Origin: Candidatus Sumerlaeota bacterium
GTDB lineage: Bacteria > Sumerlaeota > Sumerlaeia > UBA8349
DNA: 10,748 bases
Assembly: GCA_003501375.1 (NCBI GenBank)
Contig: DNPO01000418.1
Span: forward strand, 1-10,748
Reading direction: 5' to 3'
In this document: one piece after another, positions 1 to 7,075 of the stretch
How positions within the stretch are numbered: the first letter of the stretch is position 1
How the letters are laid out: every line of letters starts with the position of its first letter
The notes under the pieces: generated by a model
What the model was told of the DNA's origin: nothing
The model's database searches: none
What the model saw: only the letters and a program-made list of their open reading frames with translations
Program-made: the position numbers and the translations under genes

Positions 1-2
1 CT

Positions 3-641
3 GTGCTGTGCGGCCCCTTGGAACGCTTCGGGCTGGTTGCGTTCTCTTATCTGGCTATCCTTTTTGCCTACCACTACCTGCTCGGCCCGTTCTACCTGTA
101 CCATCTGCTTGGCTGCGTGTCGGTATTTGGCGTTTTTATCGCGTTTGCCCTCCGCTCCTGTCCACGTAAAATGCTCTGGGTTTTCGCCGTCTTCGCACTC
201 TTTGCCGGACTCATGCCGGGGATTCCGTGGGCCTTGCTCGGTGGAAAAACGTCCAACCCGATCGCGTACCACAACCCTGGCATGTCTACCAAATTGTTCT
301 ACCAACTGAAGTATGGCCAAGAACCGAAAATGTGGGAATTCATCAACACGCACTGCCTAAAGAGCGCGATTCTCACACATGAAAACCGCCACCTGCTTTT
401 CGATCCATCCATCAAACTCGTCCACTTTGACGACTGGGAAGTGCAACAGGTCTGGGGTAAATCAAAGGTAGAGCGCCTCGCCCGCTTGCGTGAGTTGGGC
501 GTGAAATATTACCTTTTCATTCCGTTTGAAAAAGACCACCCGATCAATGCGCGCCTGGGGCATGCGGAGTGGGTACAAGACGGAACGTTGGAATTGATTT
601 TCCAAGCGGGGGATGCTGTTTTGTACCGATTTAGAGAATAG
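3..641 (+). CDS. C-terminal part of a multi-pass membrane protein, probable PMT/ArnT-like glycosyltransferase (5'-truncated)
   Basis: The reading frame is open from the window edge and ends with TAG at 639-641, so the true start is almost certainly upstream; the GTG at position 3 is only the first possible codon. The first ~80 visible residues are strongly hydrophobic, with about three membrane segments (roughly residues 10-28, 32-50 and 57-78) separated by short loops, one carrying basic residues (RSCPRK). The last ~130 residues are soluble and contain the pattern 'LARLRELGVKYYLFIPF' (about 157-173). A similar 'LRxLGVxYxLV' element is common in the soluble tail of large membrane glycosyltransferases that take sugars from polyprenyl-phosphate donors (GT39/ArnT/PMT-like). 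Catalytic residues lie in the first loop of that family and are outside the window, so the enzymatic call is inference. The gene converges on priA, 92 bp away. Confidence 0.5.
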   Translation: MLCGPLERFGLVAFSYLAILFAYHYLLGPFYLYHLLGCVSVFGVFIAFALRSCPRKMLWVFAVFALFAGLMPGIPWALLGGKTSNPIAYHNPGMSTKLFYQLKYGQEPKMWEFINTHCLKSAILTHENRHLLFDPSIKLVHFDDWEVQQVWGKSKVERLARLRELGVKYYLFIPFEKDHPINARLGHAEWVQDGTLELIFQAGDAVLYRFRE

Positions 642-733
642 GTATACACTACAGCGCTTCCTTACCAGGACAGCACCCGTACGCAACTGGAGATAAAAAA
701 TTTCATATTTTTCGGGGGCAATTATTCTGGTGG

Positions 734-2986
734 TTACAGCATATCCACCGGGTCCATGTCCAGGGTGATGTTCACGGCGCTTTTGCCTTTGTCCTTTTCG
801 TAGATCGCCAGCGCTTCAAAAAGCAACCCGCGCATGAGCGCCGGACTTTCGCAGCGCAGCACAATTTGCCAACGGTAGTCATCCTTGATTTTCGAGATGG
901 GCGAGGGCGTCGGGCCAAAGATAGAAACCGTACGGTACGTGTTGCCGCGTGCGGCGGTGTCGCGCAGAATGTGGATAAGTCGATGCGCTCGCTCCAGCAA
1001 TTTTTTATCGTCCTTCGAGGACAGTCGCAACATCAGCAGACGTTGGCACGGCGGAAAACGCAGCATCTCGCGCATGTGGATTTCGCGCTGATAAAAACCT
1101 TCGGAGTCGTGCGCCACCGCACGTTGGATCGCGTAGTGGTTGGGCATGAAGGTCTGCAAAAAAACCTCGCCGCGTTGCTTCATACGCCCGGCACGTCCCG
1201 CGACCTGGGTTATCATGGAAAAGGTGCGCTCCGCTGCGCGGAAGTCAGGGAGGAAAAGCGCATGGTCTACCGAGATCACGCCGACCAGCGTGACGTTTTC
1301 CAAATGCAGGCCCTTGGCGATCATTTGCGTGCCGAGCAAAATATCGTAGTCGCCGCCTTCGATACGATCCCATAAATTCACAAACGTTCCGCCACCTGCG
1401 GAGTCATAGTCCACGCGCAGCACGCGCGCCTCGGGGAAGATGCGCGCAAGTTCTTCTTCGATGCGTTGCGTTCCCGCTCCGAGCGCGGTGGGTTCGGGTG
1501 CGCCACATTCCGGACAGACGGTTGGGCGAGGACGCGTTTCTCCGCAGATATGACAGAGTAATTTGTTCCCTACTTTGTGCCACGTAAGTACGGTGTCGCA
1601 GTGGCTGCAACGGATGGACGTTTTGCACGCCATGCAAAGAAAAAAGTTAGAGAAGCCACGTCGATTGAGAAAGAGAATCGTGTGTTCTTTGCGCTCCATG
1701 CGCAGATGAATGGCCTCTTGCAACTGCGGCGAAAGCAGATCGGTTTCGCGATCTTGCAGCACAAGTTCGGACATGTCGATCAACCGTATATCCGGCAGGC
1801 AAGCGCCTCCGACGCGTTCGGTTAGCGGCAGTAGCGTGTACTTGCCCAGTTGCGCGTTGCGAATACTTTCGAGCGATGGCGTTGCGCTGCCCAGCACAAC
1901 CGGAATGCTCAGTTGTCGCCCGCGCCAGAGCGCCAAATCACGTGCGTGGTAGCGTGGCGCGGGATCGCTCTGTTTGTAGGTGCCCTCGTGCTCCTCGTCC
2001 ACAACTAACAAACCAAGATTGGGAAATGGCGCGAAGATGGCGGAACGCGCACCGATGAGAACCTGTATCCGCCCACTGGCGATCTGTCGCCAGAGTTCGT
2101 ATTTTTGTCGGGCGGTGACGCTGGAGTGGTAGACGCCCACGCTGGGGCCAAAGCGTCGGCGGAAGCGATCCACCGCCTGCGGCGTAAGCGCAATTTCCGG
2201 CACCAGCACGATGGCTTGCCGCCCCTCTTCGAGTGCACGCGCAATGGCCTGCAAATAAACTTCGGTTTTCCCGCTGCCGGTAATGCCCTGAAGCAGGAAG
2301 GCTTCGTAACGTTTCTCGGTTACGGCGGTTGCGATTTTTTCAAACGCCGCTTGTTGCTGCGATTGCAACGTGTGCGGAGCAGAAGCCGCCTTGGGTACGC
2401 GCCCCGGACTCAGCCCATCTAATTCGGAAGTTGTTTCAGCAAGGACGCATTTTTCTAAAAGCGTGTTAATTATTGCAACGGAGCACTTAAATTCCTCCGT
2501 AATTTCAGCACGCGTCATGGGGCGGTTCCCGTTTTCCTCAAAAAACAGCGTCAGCATTTCCTGCCGCTTGGTTAACTTGATGTCGGGACGGCTCATTTCA
2601 TTGAGCGCAAGGCGTCGTTCGACGGACGGTTTAAAATCGCGTAGTCCGAAGAACGAAATGGTGGAAAGCGCCTCGCCGATGCCCGCGAGATAGTAGTCGC
2701 TCATCCAGCGACTCAGGTCGAGCAGGTCGGACGGCAGCGCGTATTCCGGCGTCAGAATCGTTTCGATGGGCTTCAGTTTTTTTACCGGAACATCCGTGGT
2801 TGTCATCAGAGACATCACCACGCCTTCTACGCTTTGCCGTTGGAACGGAATACGCACCATGTTGCCCACACGCAGCGTGGCCGCGAGTTCATCGGGCACG
2901 CCATAAGTATAGGTCTGGCGCAGAGGACGCGCGACGGCGACCTCTGCGAACAGAGAAAACGAGGGCGTTGGACTCACAGAGACCAT
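734..2986 (-). CDS. priA: Primosomal protein N' (replication restart DNA helicase PriA)
   Basis: PriA is a cytoplasmic 3'-5' superfamily-2 helicase that recognises stalled or repaired forks and starts reloading of DnaB. The 750-residue product has the family's usual length and order. An N-terminal 3'-DNA-binding domain (about 10-115) is followed by a winged-helix region (about 135-190). The helicase core has Walker A GITGSGKTEVY (234-244), the DEEH box (330-333), GSATPS (366-371) and motif VI QVAGRAGR (594-601). Eight cysteines in four CxxC pairs (451/454, 460/463, 478/481, 491/494) form the two zinc sites typical of PriA. 'GTQMIAKGLHLENVTLVGV' (552-570) is also characteristic. The ATG at 2984-2986 gives a standard N-terminus. 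It lies 5 bp after the stop of the upstream lipoprotein gene, with no visible Shine-Dalgarno sequence, so translation may be coupled to that gene. All key motifs are intact. Confidence 0.97.
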   Translation of the reverse strand: MVSVSPTPSFSLFAEVAVARPLRQTYTYGVPDELAATLRVGNMVRIPFQRQSVEGVVMSLMTTTDVPVKKLKPIETILTPEYALPSDLLDLSRWMSDYYLAGIGEALSTISFFGLRDFKPSVERRLALNEMSRPDIKLTKRQEMLTLFFEENGNRPMTRAEITEEFKCSVAIINTLLEKCVLAETTSELDGLSPGRVPKAASAPHTLQSQQQAAFEKIATAVTEKRYEAFLLQGITGSGKTEVYLQAIARALEEGRQAIVLVPEIALTPQAVDRFRRRFGPSVGVYHSSVTARQKYELWRQIASGRIQVLIGARSAIFAPFPNLGLLVVDEEHEGTYKQSDPAPRYHARDLALWRGRQLSIPVVLGSATPSLESIRNAQLGKYTLLPLTERVGGACLPDIRLIDMSELVLQDRETDLLSPQLQEAIHLRMERKEHTILFLNRRGFSNFFLCMACKTSIRCSHCDTVLTWHKVGNKLLCHICGETRPRPTVCPECGAPEPTALGAGTQRIEEELARIFPEARVLRVDYDSAGGGTFVNLWDRIEGGDYDILLGTQMIAKGLHLENVTLVGVISVDHALFLPDFRAAERTFSMITQVAGRAGRMKQRGEVFLQTFMPNHYAIQRAVAHDSEGFYQREIHMREMLRFPPCQRLLMLRLSSKDDKKLLERAHRLIHILRDTAARGNTYRTVSIFGPTPSPISKIKDDYRWQIVLRCESPALMRGLLFEALAIYEKDKGKSAVNITLDMDPVDML

Positions 2987-2991
2987 TGGGA

Positions 2992-3348
2992 TTACGGGAG
3001 GACATCCCCAGCAACATTGCTAGTAACCGGCGCTAGTACCAGCGTGAACGGTGGGAAAATAAACCACCAGGTAGTAACGCTCGATTGCACGATGCTCACT
3101 TTTTTGGCTCCGCCCTGTTTGGCCGCATCGGTGAAATCGGCCACAGTACCTTCCAATGTAGCATCGCCCCAAAGCGGGGTCGAAAAGAGCAGATGCAACG
3201 CGACATTGGACGTGCTTTGGTGCGCAATGGGTTTTCCATTGGGCGTGGTCAACCCGTTGAAGTTGGTTGCCGTGCTGGTGGAACTACAGGCGACTCCGAG
3301 GAGGAGCGTGGCTATCAAGATGGAGCCAAGAATGAATTTTTTCTTCAT
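2992..3348 (-). CDS. Small putative lipoprotein upstream of priA
   Basis: This 118-residue product begins with a type II signal peptide: positive MKKK, a hydrophobic stretch (5-19) and a somewhat degenerate lipobox LLGVAC with Cys21 as the probable lipidated residue, then a Ser/Thr-rich linker (22-28). The mature part contains GDATLEGTVADFTDAAKQGG (61-80), a beta-like segment (83-90) and the hydrophobic 'TTWWFIFPPFTLVLAPV' (92-108). It therefore probably sits in an envelope membrane. The middle part loosely recalls small lipoproteins of the TRL-like type, but I cannot assign a family with confidence and no function is inferred. The ATG at 3346-3348 is preceded by a purine-rich GAAGAAG. A sigma70-like promoter lies about 50 bases upstream of the start. 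The gene ends 5 bp before priA, so the two are probably co-transcribed. Confidence 0.75.
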   Translation of the reverse strand: MKKKFILGSILIATLLLGVACSSTSTATNFNGLTTPNGKPIAHQSTSNVALHLLFSTPLWGDATLEGTVADFTDAAKQGGAKKVSIVQSSVTTWWFIFPPFTLVLAPVTSNVAGDVLP

Positions 3349-3404
3349 GGTTTTTTCTTCTTCGGAAAATGGAGTAAGGTGCGAGGCTGATACGCACTCC
3401 GCCT

Positions 3405-3433
3405 ATTGTTATTGAGCATTCTGTCAGCGTCAA
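3405..3433 (-). promoter_or_regulatory. Sigma70-like promoter for the lipoprotein-priA pair
   Basis: On the minus strand a -35 box TTGACG (plus-strand 3428-3433) is followed after exactly 17 bases by AACAAT (3405-3410). This matches TTGACA at five of six positions and TATAAT at four of six. It would start transcription near 3398, leaving an untranslated leader of about 50 bases before the lipoprotein ATG. It sits in the 191-bp divergent space shared with the plus-strand SPFH gene. No equally good plus-strand promoter was found: a TTGCAG at 3462-3467 with GATATT at 3484-3489 (16-base spacing) is the best candidate. Confidence 0.45.
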
Positions 3434-3539
3434 CCTCTTTTATTGCACTGTCCGTTCTTGCTTGCAGGGAAAGCCCTTTATGTGATATTTAAACAGCATT
3501 GGAGACATATTCACCCATTTCTTTTGAAGGAGACCATTC

Positions 3540-5501
3540 ATGCCACCTGTATTTTCTGCGTTTTTTATCACGGTTTTTGTTTTGTTCGTGTTGGCTGTTT
3601 TAATATTACCCTCCATCCGCATCATCGGCCCGACCGAAGTTGGATTGCTCATTAAGCGTTTTTCGTTCAAGAAGTTGGACGAAGAAAACGTCATCGCGTT
3701 GGATGGGGCGGCCGGTTATCAAGCCGATTTGCTCATGCCGGGTTGGCGCTGGGCGTTTTGGATCGTTTACAATGTCGAGAAACACCCCTGGGTGCAGGTA
3801 CCCGCGGGCGAGATAGGCGTGGTTATTGCGCAGGTTGGACACAGCCTGCCCATCGGTGCAAAGTCGGCGATTTACAAGAAGGAGTTTCAGAATTTCCAGG
3901 ACTTGCGCTCCTTCCTGAAACTCGATGGACAAAAAGGTGTGCAACGTCCCGTTCTGCCTCCAGGCACCCTGGTGCCGATTCACCCGGTTGCATTCCTCGT
4001 GATCACGCGACAGAAGGTCTACGGACTTCCCGTTTCGCCCCAGTTGCGTTATGAAAAAGCCAAGACCGGCACGTTGCGTCCCGAATCGTTCGGGTTGGTG
4101 CCACGTCAGTTGGAGATTGTGCGTATCGAGCCGGAGATGCGCGATGCCAATAATATGCTGGATCAAATTGGCATTGTGACCACGTTTGAAGGTGATCCAT
4201 TGCCTTCCGGCGATATTGCCGGGCGTCTCGGCGGTTTTGCTGATTTGGCTAGTTTGGAGGGCACGGGAAATTGTGATGATGCCAGCCAGATTGAAGTGTT
4301 GCTGGGCTGCAAAAATCACCTGCACAACAACTATCAAGATTTTCAGGCCTTTCTGGACAATGGCGGGCACATCGGTTTGCAGCACGACCCGCTGCTGTAC
4401 GGTGCGTTCGCGTTGAACCCCTTCCTCATCAGCGTCGAGATGGTGCCGATGCTCGTGGTGCGTCAGGGCGAGGTCGCGATCATCAAGGCTTATGTGGGCC
4501 TCGTAACGCAGGACACGTCGGGTTCGGAATTCAAGTTTGGCTCGCTGGTCCGTCCCGGCCACCGCGGTATTTGGCAGGAACCGCTGCGTACGGGCAAGTA
4601 CCCCATCAACCCGCGTTGTTACCAGGCGGAACTGGTACCGACCGCCATTCTCACGCTCAACTGGTCGGACGCTGTCTCCAAGGCACATAACCTTGATGCG
4701 CAGTTGCAGCACATCGTGGCCAAGAGCCGTGAAGGCTTCGTGTTCAAACTGGAATTGCAGGTGCAGATTCATGTGCCGGATACCAAAGCTCCGCGCGTGA
4801 TTTCGATGGTCGGTACGATGCAAAATCTGGTGAGCGAAGTGTTGCAGGCGGCGGTGGGTAACCACTTCCGCGACAAATTGCAGAGCCTGCCTGCCGTGCG
4901 TTTCATCGAAACGCGTCAGGACGTGCAGGTTGAAGCGTTTGCGCATATTTCCCACCAGTTGGAAGAATACCAAGTGGAAACGAAGGGCGTTTATATTCAG
5001 GACGTGGTGCTGCCTGCCGAGTTAGTTGCAGTGCTGACATCGCGCGAAATTGCCAATCAGGAAATCCAGACGTTCCAGAAGCAGAAGTCCGCACAGGATC
5101 AGCGCGTGGACATGGAACGTGCCAAGGGTACCGCCGATATGCAGGCGGAACTGGCGAAGTCGAAGGTAAACGTGGACATCAAGAGCAACAACGCTACGGC
5201 GCGTAAGGCTGAGGCCGACGGTGAAGCCTGCTACATCCAGCAAACTGGTGCGGCGAAGGGTGCCGAAGTAGAAGCGGTGGGTATGGCGCGCGCGAAGGCG
5301 TACAAGGCGCAGGTGGATGCGCTGGGTCAAGGCCCGACCACGTTCGTTAACACCATGACCGCGTTGGCGGAAAAGGGCGTGAAGTTCGTGCCCGATATTC
5401 TGGTGGCAGGCGGCAATGGTGGCGTGATCGACGGTTTGGCCGCGCAACTCATGAAGATGTTCAAGGAAAAAATCGACACGAACATCACCAAACCGGAATA
5501 G
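3540..5501 (+). CDS. Large SPFH/band-7 (flotillin-like) membrane protein
   Basis: SPFH proteins are membrane-anchored scaffolds that oligomerise in microdomains. The product has 653 residues, longer than typical bacterial flotillins (about 450-530). One N-terminal membrane segment (about 5-28) is followed by a beta-rich region (30-370) in which the same degenerate module recurs four times (see findings). The band-7 core lies at about 370-500. It is followed by an Ala/Glu/Lys-rich coiled coil (about 500-595, e.g. MERAKGTADMQAELAKSKV) like the flotillin EA-repeat region. The tail is Gly-rich, with FVPDILVAGGNGG (616-628). The start is supported by AAGGAGA at 3527-3533, 6 bases before the ATG. 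No NfeD-type protease partner, the usual neighbour of bacterial flotillins, is visible on either side. The SPFH assignment is secure; the physiological role is unknown. Confidence 0.88.
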   Translation: MPPVFSAFFITVFVLFVLAVLILPSIRIIGPTEVGLLIKRFSFKKLDEENVIALDGAAGYQADLLMPGWRWAFWIVYNVEKHPWVQVPAGEIGVVIAQVGHSLPIGAKSAIYKKEFQNFQDLRSFLKLDGQKGVQRPVLPPGTLVPIHPVAFLVITRQKVYGLPVSPQLRYEKAKTGTLRPESFGLVPRQLEIVRIEPEMRDANNMLDQIGIVTTFEGDPLPSGDIAGRLGGFADLASLEGTGNCDDASQIEVLLGCKNHLHNNYQDFQAFLDNGGHIGLQHDPLLYGAFALNPFLISVEMVPMLVVRQGEVAIIKAYVGLVTQDTSGSEFKFGSLVRPGHRGIWQEPLRTGKYPINPRCYQAELVPTAILTLNWSDAVSKAHNLDAQLQHIVAKSREGFVFKLELQVQIHVPDTKAPRVISMVGTMQNLVSEVLQAAVGNHFRDKLQSLPAVRFIETRQDVQVEAFAHISHQLEEYQVETKGVYIQDVVLPAELVAVLTSREIANQEIQTFQKQKSAQDQRVDMERAKGTADMQAELAKSKVNVDIKSNNATARKAEADGEACYIQQTGAAKGAEVEAVGMARAKAYKAQVDALGQGPTTFVNTMTALAEKGVKFVPDILVAGGNGGVIDGLAAQLMKMFKEKIDTNITKPE

Positions 5502-5516
5502 GAACATCAAAAAAAA

Positions 5517-5650
5517 TTAACCACGGAAAACACGAAACACACGGAAACTGATGAAAAGACAACTGCAAAGCAAAAGACAAATTTTGTGTCTTTAAGCAGT
5601 TGATTTCAGGTTTTATCAGTTTCCGTGTGTTCCGTGTGTTCCGTGGTTAA
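5517..5650. repeat. 134-bp imperfect palindrome (REP/MITE-like) with TTAACCACGGAA ends
   Basis: The outer arms 5517-5556 and 5611-5650 are inverted copies agreeing at 37 of 40 positions. Each begins TTAACCACGG and contains CACACGGAAACTGAT. An inner stem pairs CAACTGC (5560-5566) with GCAGTTG (5596-5602), and a third pairs AAAGACA (5573-5579) with TGTCTTT (5587-5593) around a 7-base loop. The transcript of either strand could fold into one long hairpin. It begins 15 bases after the SPFH stop codon and may also act as a 3' stabiliser or terminator. CCACGGAA/CACACGGAA sequences are, as I recall, widely scattered between genes in some PVC and other bacterial genomes. No coding capacity is present. 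Confidence 0.85.
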
Positions 5651-5792
5651 AAGGTGTTGGGGGTTCAATTTTTCGTGGTGTTTTTTTGTCGCTCCTCCTA
5701 AACTCTTCCGTTGCGATTGGGAAGCAAATCGTGCAAAAATGCGCGAGTCCGATTGACGGGGAGATTATTCCGAAGAAGGTTGTGGCACTATC

Positions 5793-6755
5793 ATGAAGAA
5801 AACACTGTCCCTTGCTCATTTTGTGCCCGGCAATCCTGTTGTGTTGGAAAAAGGGGAGCCTGGTAAAGATACGCGTCTGAAAGCCACCAGCAAGTTGGTG
5901 GGTGTCATGGAATCGCCCAGTCTGATTTTTCTGGAAGCACCACAAACCGCTGATGGCCCGTTTTTTACCCCTAACGATACTTATTGCGTGGTACGCTTCC
6001 TTTATGAGGGCGATGCCATCGGGTTCCGCGCGCGCGTGGAACGCCTCCTGAATCATCCAGTACCCCTGGTGGTTCTCGGGTATCCACGGGAGTATGAAGG
6101 CATTGCCGTTCGTAAAGCAGACCGTATTGTTTGTAACCTGCCGATGCAGTTGATGGGATGCGCCATTCCAGAAGCGCCGCTGAAACCGCAAGCCCATTTG
6201 CAGGGTGGTTGCACATCCAAACCTTTCCTTCCCAGCGCGATTCCGTACGTGGGTCGCATTGTCAACCTCAGCGAAGGCGGATGCCAGATAGCGCTTCCGC
6301 AATTTTCGCAAGATTTACCAGCGGGTTCGGATGGCGACTTGCTGCGTTCGATGCTGCCCGAACACCGAACTAAATACTTTCCCGATTTACTGGCAAAGTT
6401 TCTTGCGGTTCAGAAATTTCTTTGCATTCGCTACAAGTTACCCTCTAATTTGGACCAGTCGTGGGATGATACCGTTCGTTCCATGCGCGTGGTAGCGGAT
6501 GAGACCCACCATGAGGATGAGCCGTTGCCCGTCATTGATGAAAACAAAGTGCCGCCCAAGCGTTTTTCTGAGGAGCCTTCCCGGAATGGGCAGATAGAAG
6601 TGTGTGGTGAACTCCGCTGGAATCGGGTAGAGGGGCGCAGCCATATGATTGGCGTTAAATTCCACCATTTGCTTCCCGAAAGCATTGCCCATATTGGCAA
6701 AGTAATTCAGTACCAGAAATCCTTTTTCGGCAATCGCGGTGAAGATACGCTTTAA
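5793..6755 (+). CDS. YcgR-type PilZ domain protein (c-di-GMP receptor)
   Basis: PilZ proteins bind cyclic di-GMP in the cytoplasm and pass the signal to flagella, pili or polysaccharide machinery. Residues about 1-105 resemble the N-terminal YcgR/PilZN domain (beta-rich, e.g. CVVRFLYEGDAIGFRARV at 65-82). The PilZ domain follows with both ligand motifs intact: RxxxR as R107-K-A-D-R111, and NxSxxG as N158-L-S160-E-G-G163. The final strand is MIGVKFHHL (285-293). The spacing between NxSxxG and that last strand is about 125 residues, longer than usual, so an extra segment (about 175-260, acidic near 235-250) interrupts the domain. A purine-rich GAAGAAGG (5772-5779) lies 13 bases before the ATG, a long spacing. 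The gene has its own terminator and is followed by pilin-like genes, so control of type IV pili is possible but not shown. Confidence 0.85.
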   Translation: MKKTLSLAHFVPGNPVVLEKGEPGKDTRLKATSKLVGVMESPSLIFLEAPQTADGPFFTPNDTYCVVRFLYEGDAIGFRARVERLLNHPVPLVVLGYPREYEGIAVRKADRIVCNLPMQLMGCAIPEAPLKPQAHLQGGCTSKPFLPSAIPYVGRIVNLSEGGCQIALPQFSQDLPAGSDGDLLRSMLPEHRTKYFPDLLAKFLAVQKFLCIRYKLPSNLDQSWDDTVRSMRVVADETHHEDEPLPVIDENKVPPKRFSEEPSRNGQIEVCGELRWNRVEGRSHMIGVKFHHLLPESIAHIGKVIQYQKSFFGNRGEDTL

Positions 6756-6784
6756 CCGCCTTCAAATACCTGCCTTAATATCGA

Positions 6785-6817
6785 GCACCTGCACGAAAAT
6801 TGTGCAGGTGCTTTTTT
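6785..6817 (+). terminator. Rho-independent terminator after the PilZ gene
   Basis: A perfect 10-bp stem, GCACCTGCAC (6785-6794) and GTGCAGGTGC (6802-6811), closes a 7-base loop (GAAAATT). It is followed directly by TTTTTT (6812-6817). It lies 30 bases after the PilZ stop codon and separates PilZ transcription from the pilin-like genes downstream. Confidence 0.95.
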
Positions 6818-6838
6818 GTGTTGGGTAGTAAGGGTTTT

Positions 6839-6868
6839 TTGTTAGATTGGAATATCCTTTTTTATATT
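6839..6868 (+). promoter_or_regulatory. Candidate promoter of the pilin-like operon
   Basis: TTGTTA (6839-6844) and TATATT (6863-6868) are separated by 18 bases in a strongly AT-rich stretch just after the PilZ terminator. Overlapping the expected start is an inverted repeat ATTCT-N7-AGAAT (6866-6882), which could be an operator or chance. No sigma54-type GG-N10-GC element, common for major pilin promoters elsewhere, was seen. Confidence 0.4.
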
Positions 6869-6882
6869 CTGTTTCTTAGAAT

Positions 6883-7075
6883 GTTTAAAATAAAAGACTT
6901 ATATCACCCCTGTCGCATTGGTTTTATATGAAGATGCGTTTGCAATCTGTGGTAATTTTTCCCATGTTTGATCGGAAAAGGTGGAATGGTATAGGAATTG
7001 CTGCATCTCTTGTGAGTGTCTGTTGTTGCACAATTGCGCTGCACTGCTTTTTATCTTGGAGAGGAGACCATTGGC
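6883..7075 (+). other. Non-coding leader between the promoter and the first pilin gene
   Basis: About 200 bases lie between the candidate promoter and the first pilin ATG. I find no convincing gene here. A short frame beginning at 6928 and an in-frame upstream GTG at 7016 exist, but neither has a ribosome binding site or recognisable product. I searched by eye for the conserved pieces of c-di-GMP riboswitches (such as GGGACGCAAAGCC), which sometimes precede pilin genes, and did not find them. The last part holds the ribosome binding site of the pilin gene. Confidence 0.4.
7058..7067 (+). promoter_or_regulatory. Ribosome binding site deciding the start of the PilV-like gene
   Basis: GGAGAGGAGA ends 8 bases before the ATG at 7076. 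The alternative in-frame GTG at 7016 has no comparable site, so 7076 is chosen. The bases AGGAGACCATT are identical to those in front of the SPFH gene. Confidence 0.8.

Noticed and set aside
696..712. A terminator between the first gene and priA (AAAAAT/ATTTTT hairpin)
   Set aside because: The stem is only six A-T pairs with a 5-base loop and is too weak to call. The 92-bp convergent gap shows no better hairpin.
866..1375. A 169-codon plus-strand open frame inside priA
   Set aside because: It is antisense to the helicase C-terminal half of priA and shows no recognisable domain.
3085..3390. A plus-strand open frame opposite the lipoprotein gene
   Set aside because: The minus-strand frame has a clear signal peptide with lipobox, a promoter and operon spacing to priA; the plus-strand frame has none of these.
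3606..4973. A 455-codon open frame on the minus strand inside the SPFH gene
   Set aside because: It lies opposite the clearly coding SPFH gene, its product is rich in His/Arg/Gln without family motifs, and it has no promoter or ribosome binding site.
5616..6311. A 231-codon minus-strand open frame across the PilZ gene and the palindrome
   Set aside because: Its C-terminus 'HGTHGTHGN' is just the palindrome repeat translated, and the rest is antisense to the PilZ gene, which has intact motifs.
6818..7075. A c-di-GMP riboswitch upstream of the pilin genes
   Set aside because: I looked for the conserved GEMM pieces because of the PilZ-pilin context, but none of the invariant segments is present.
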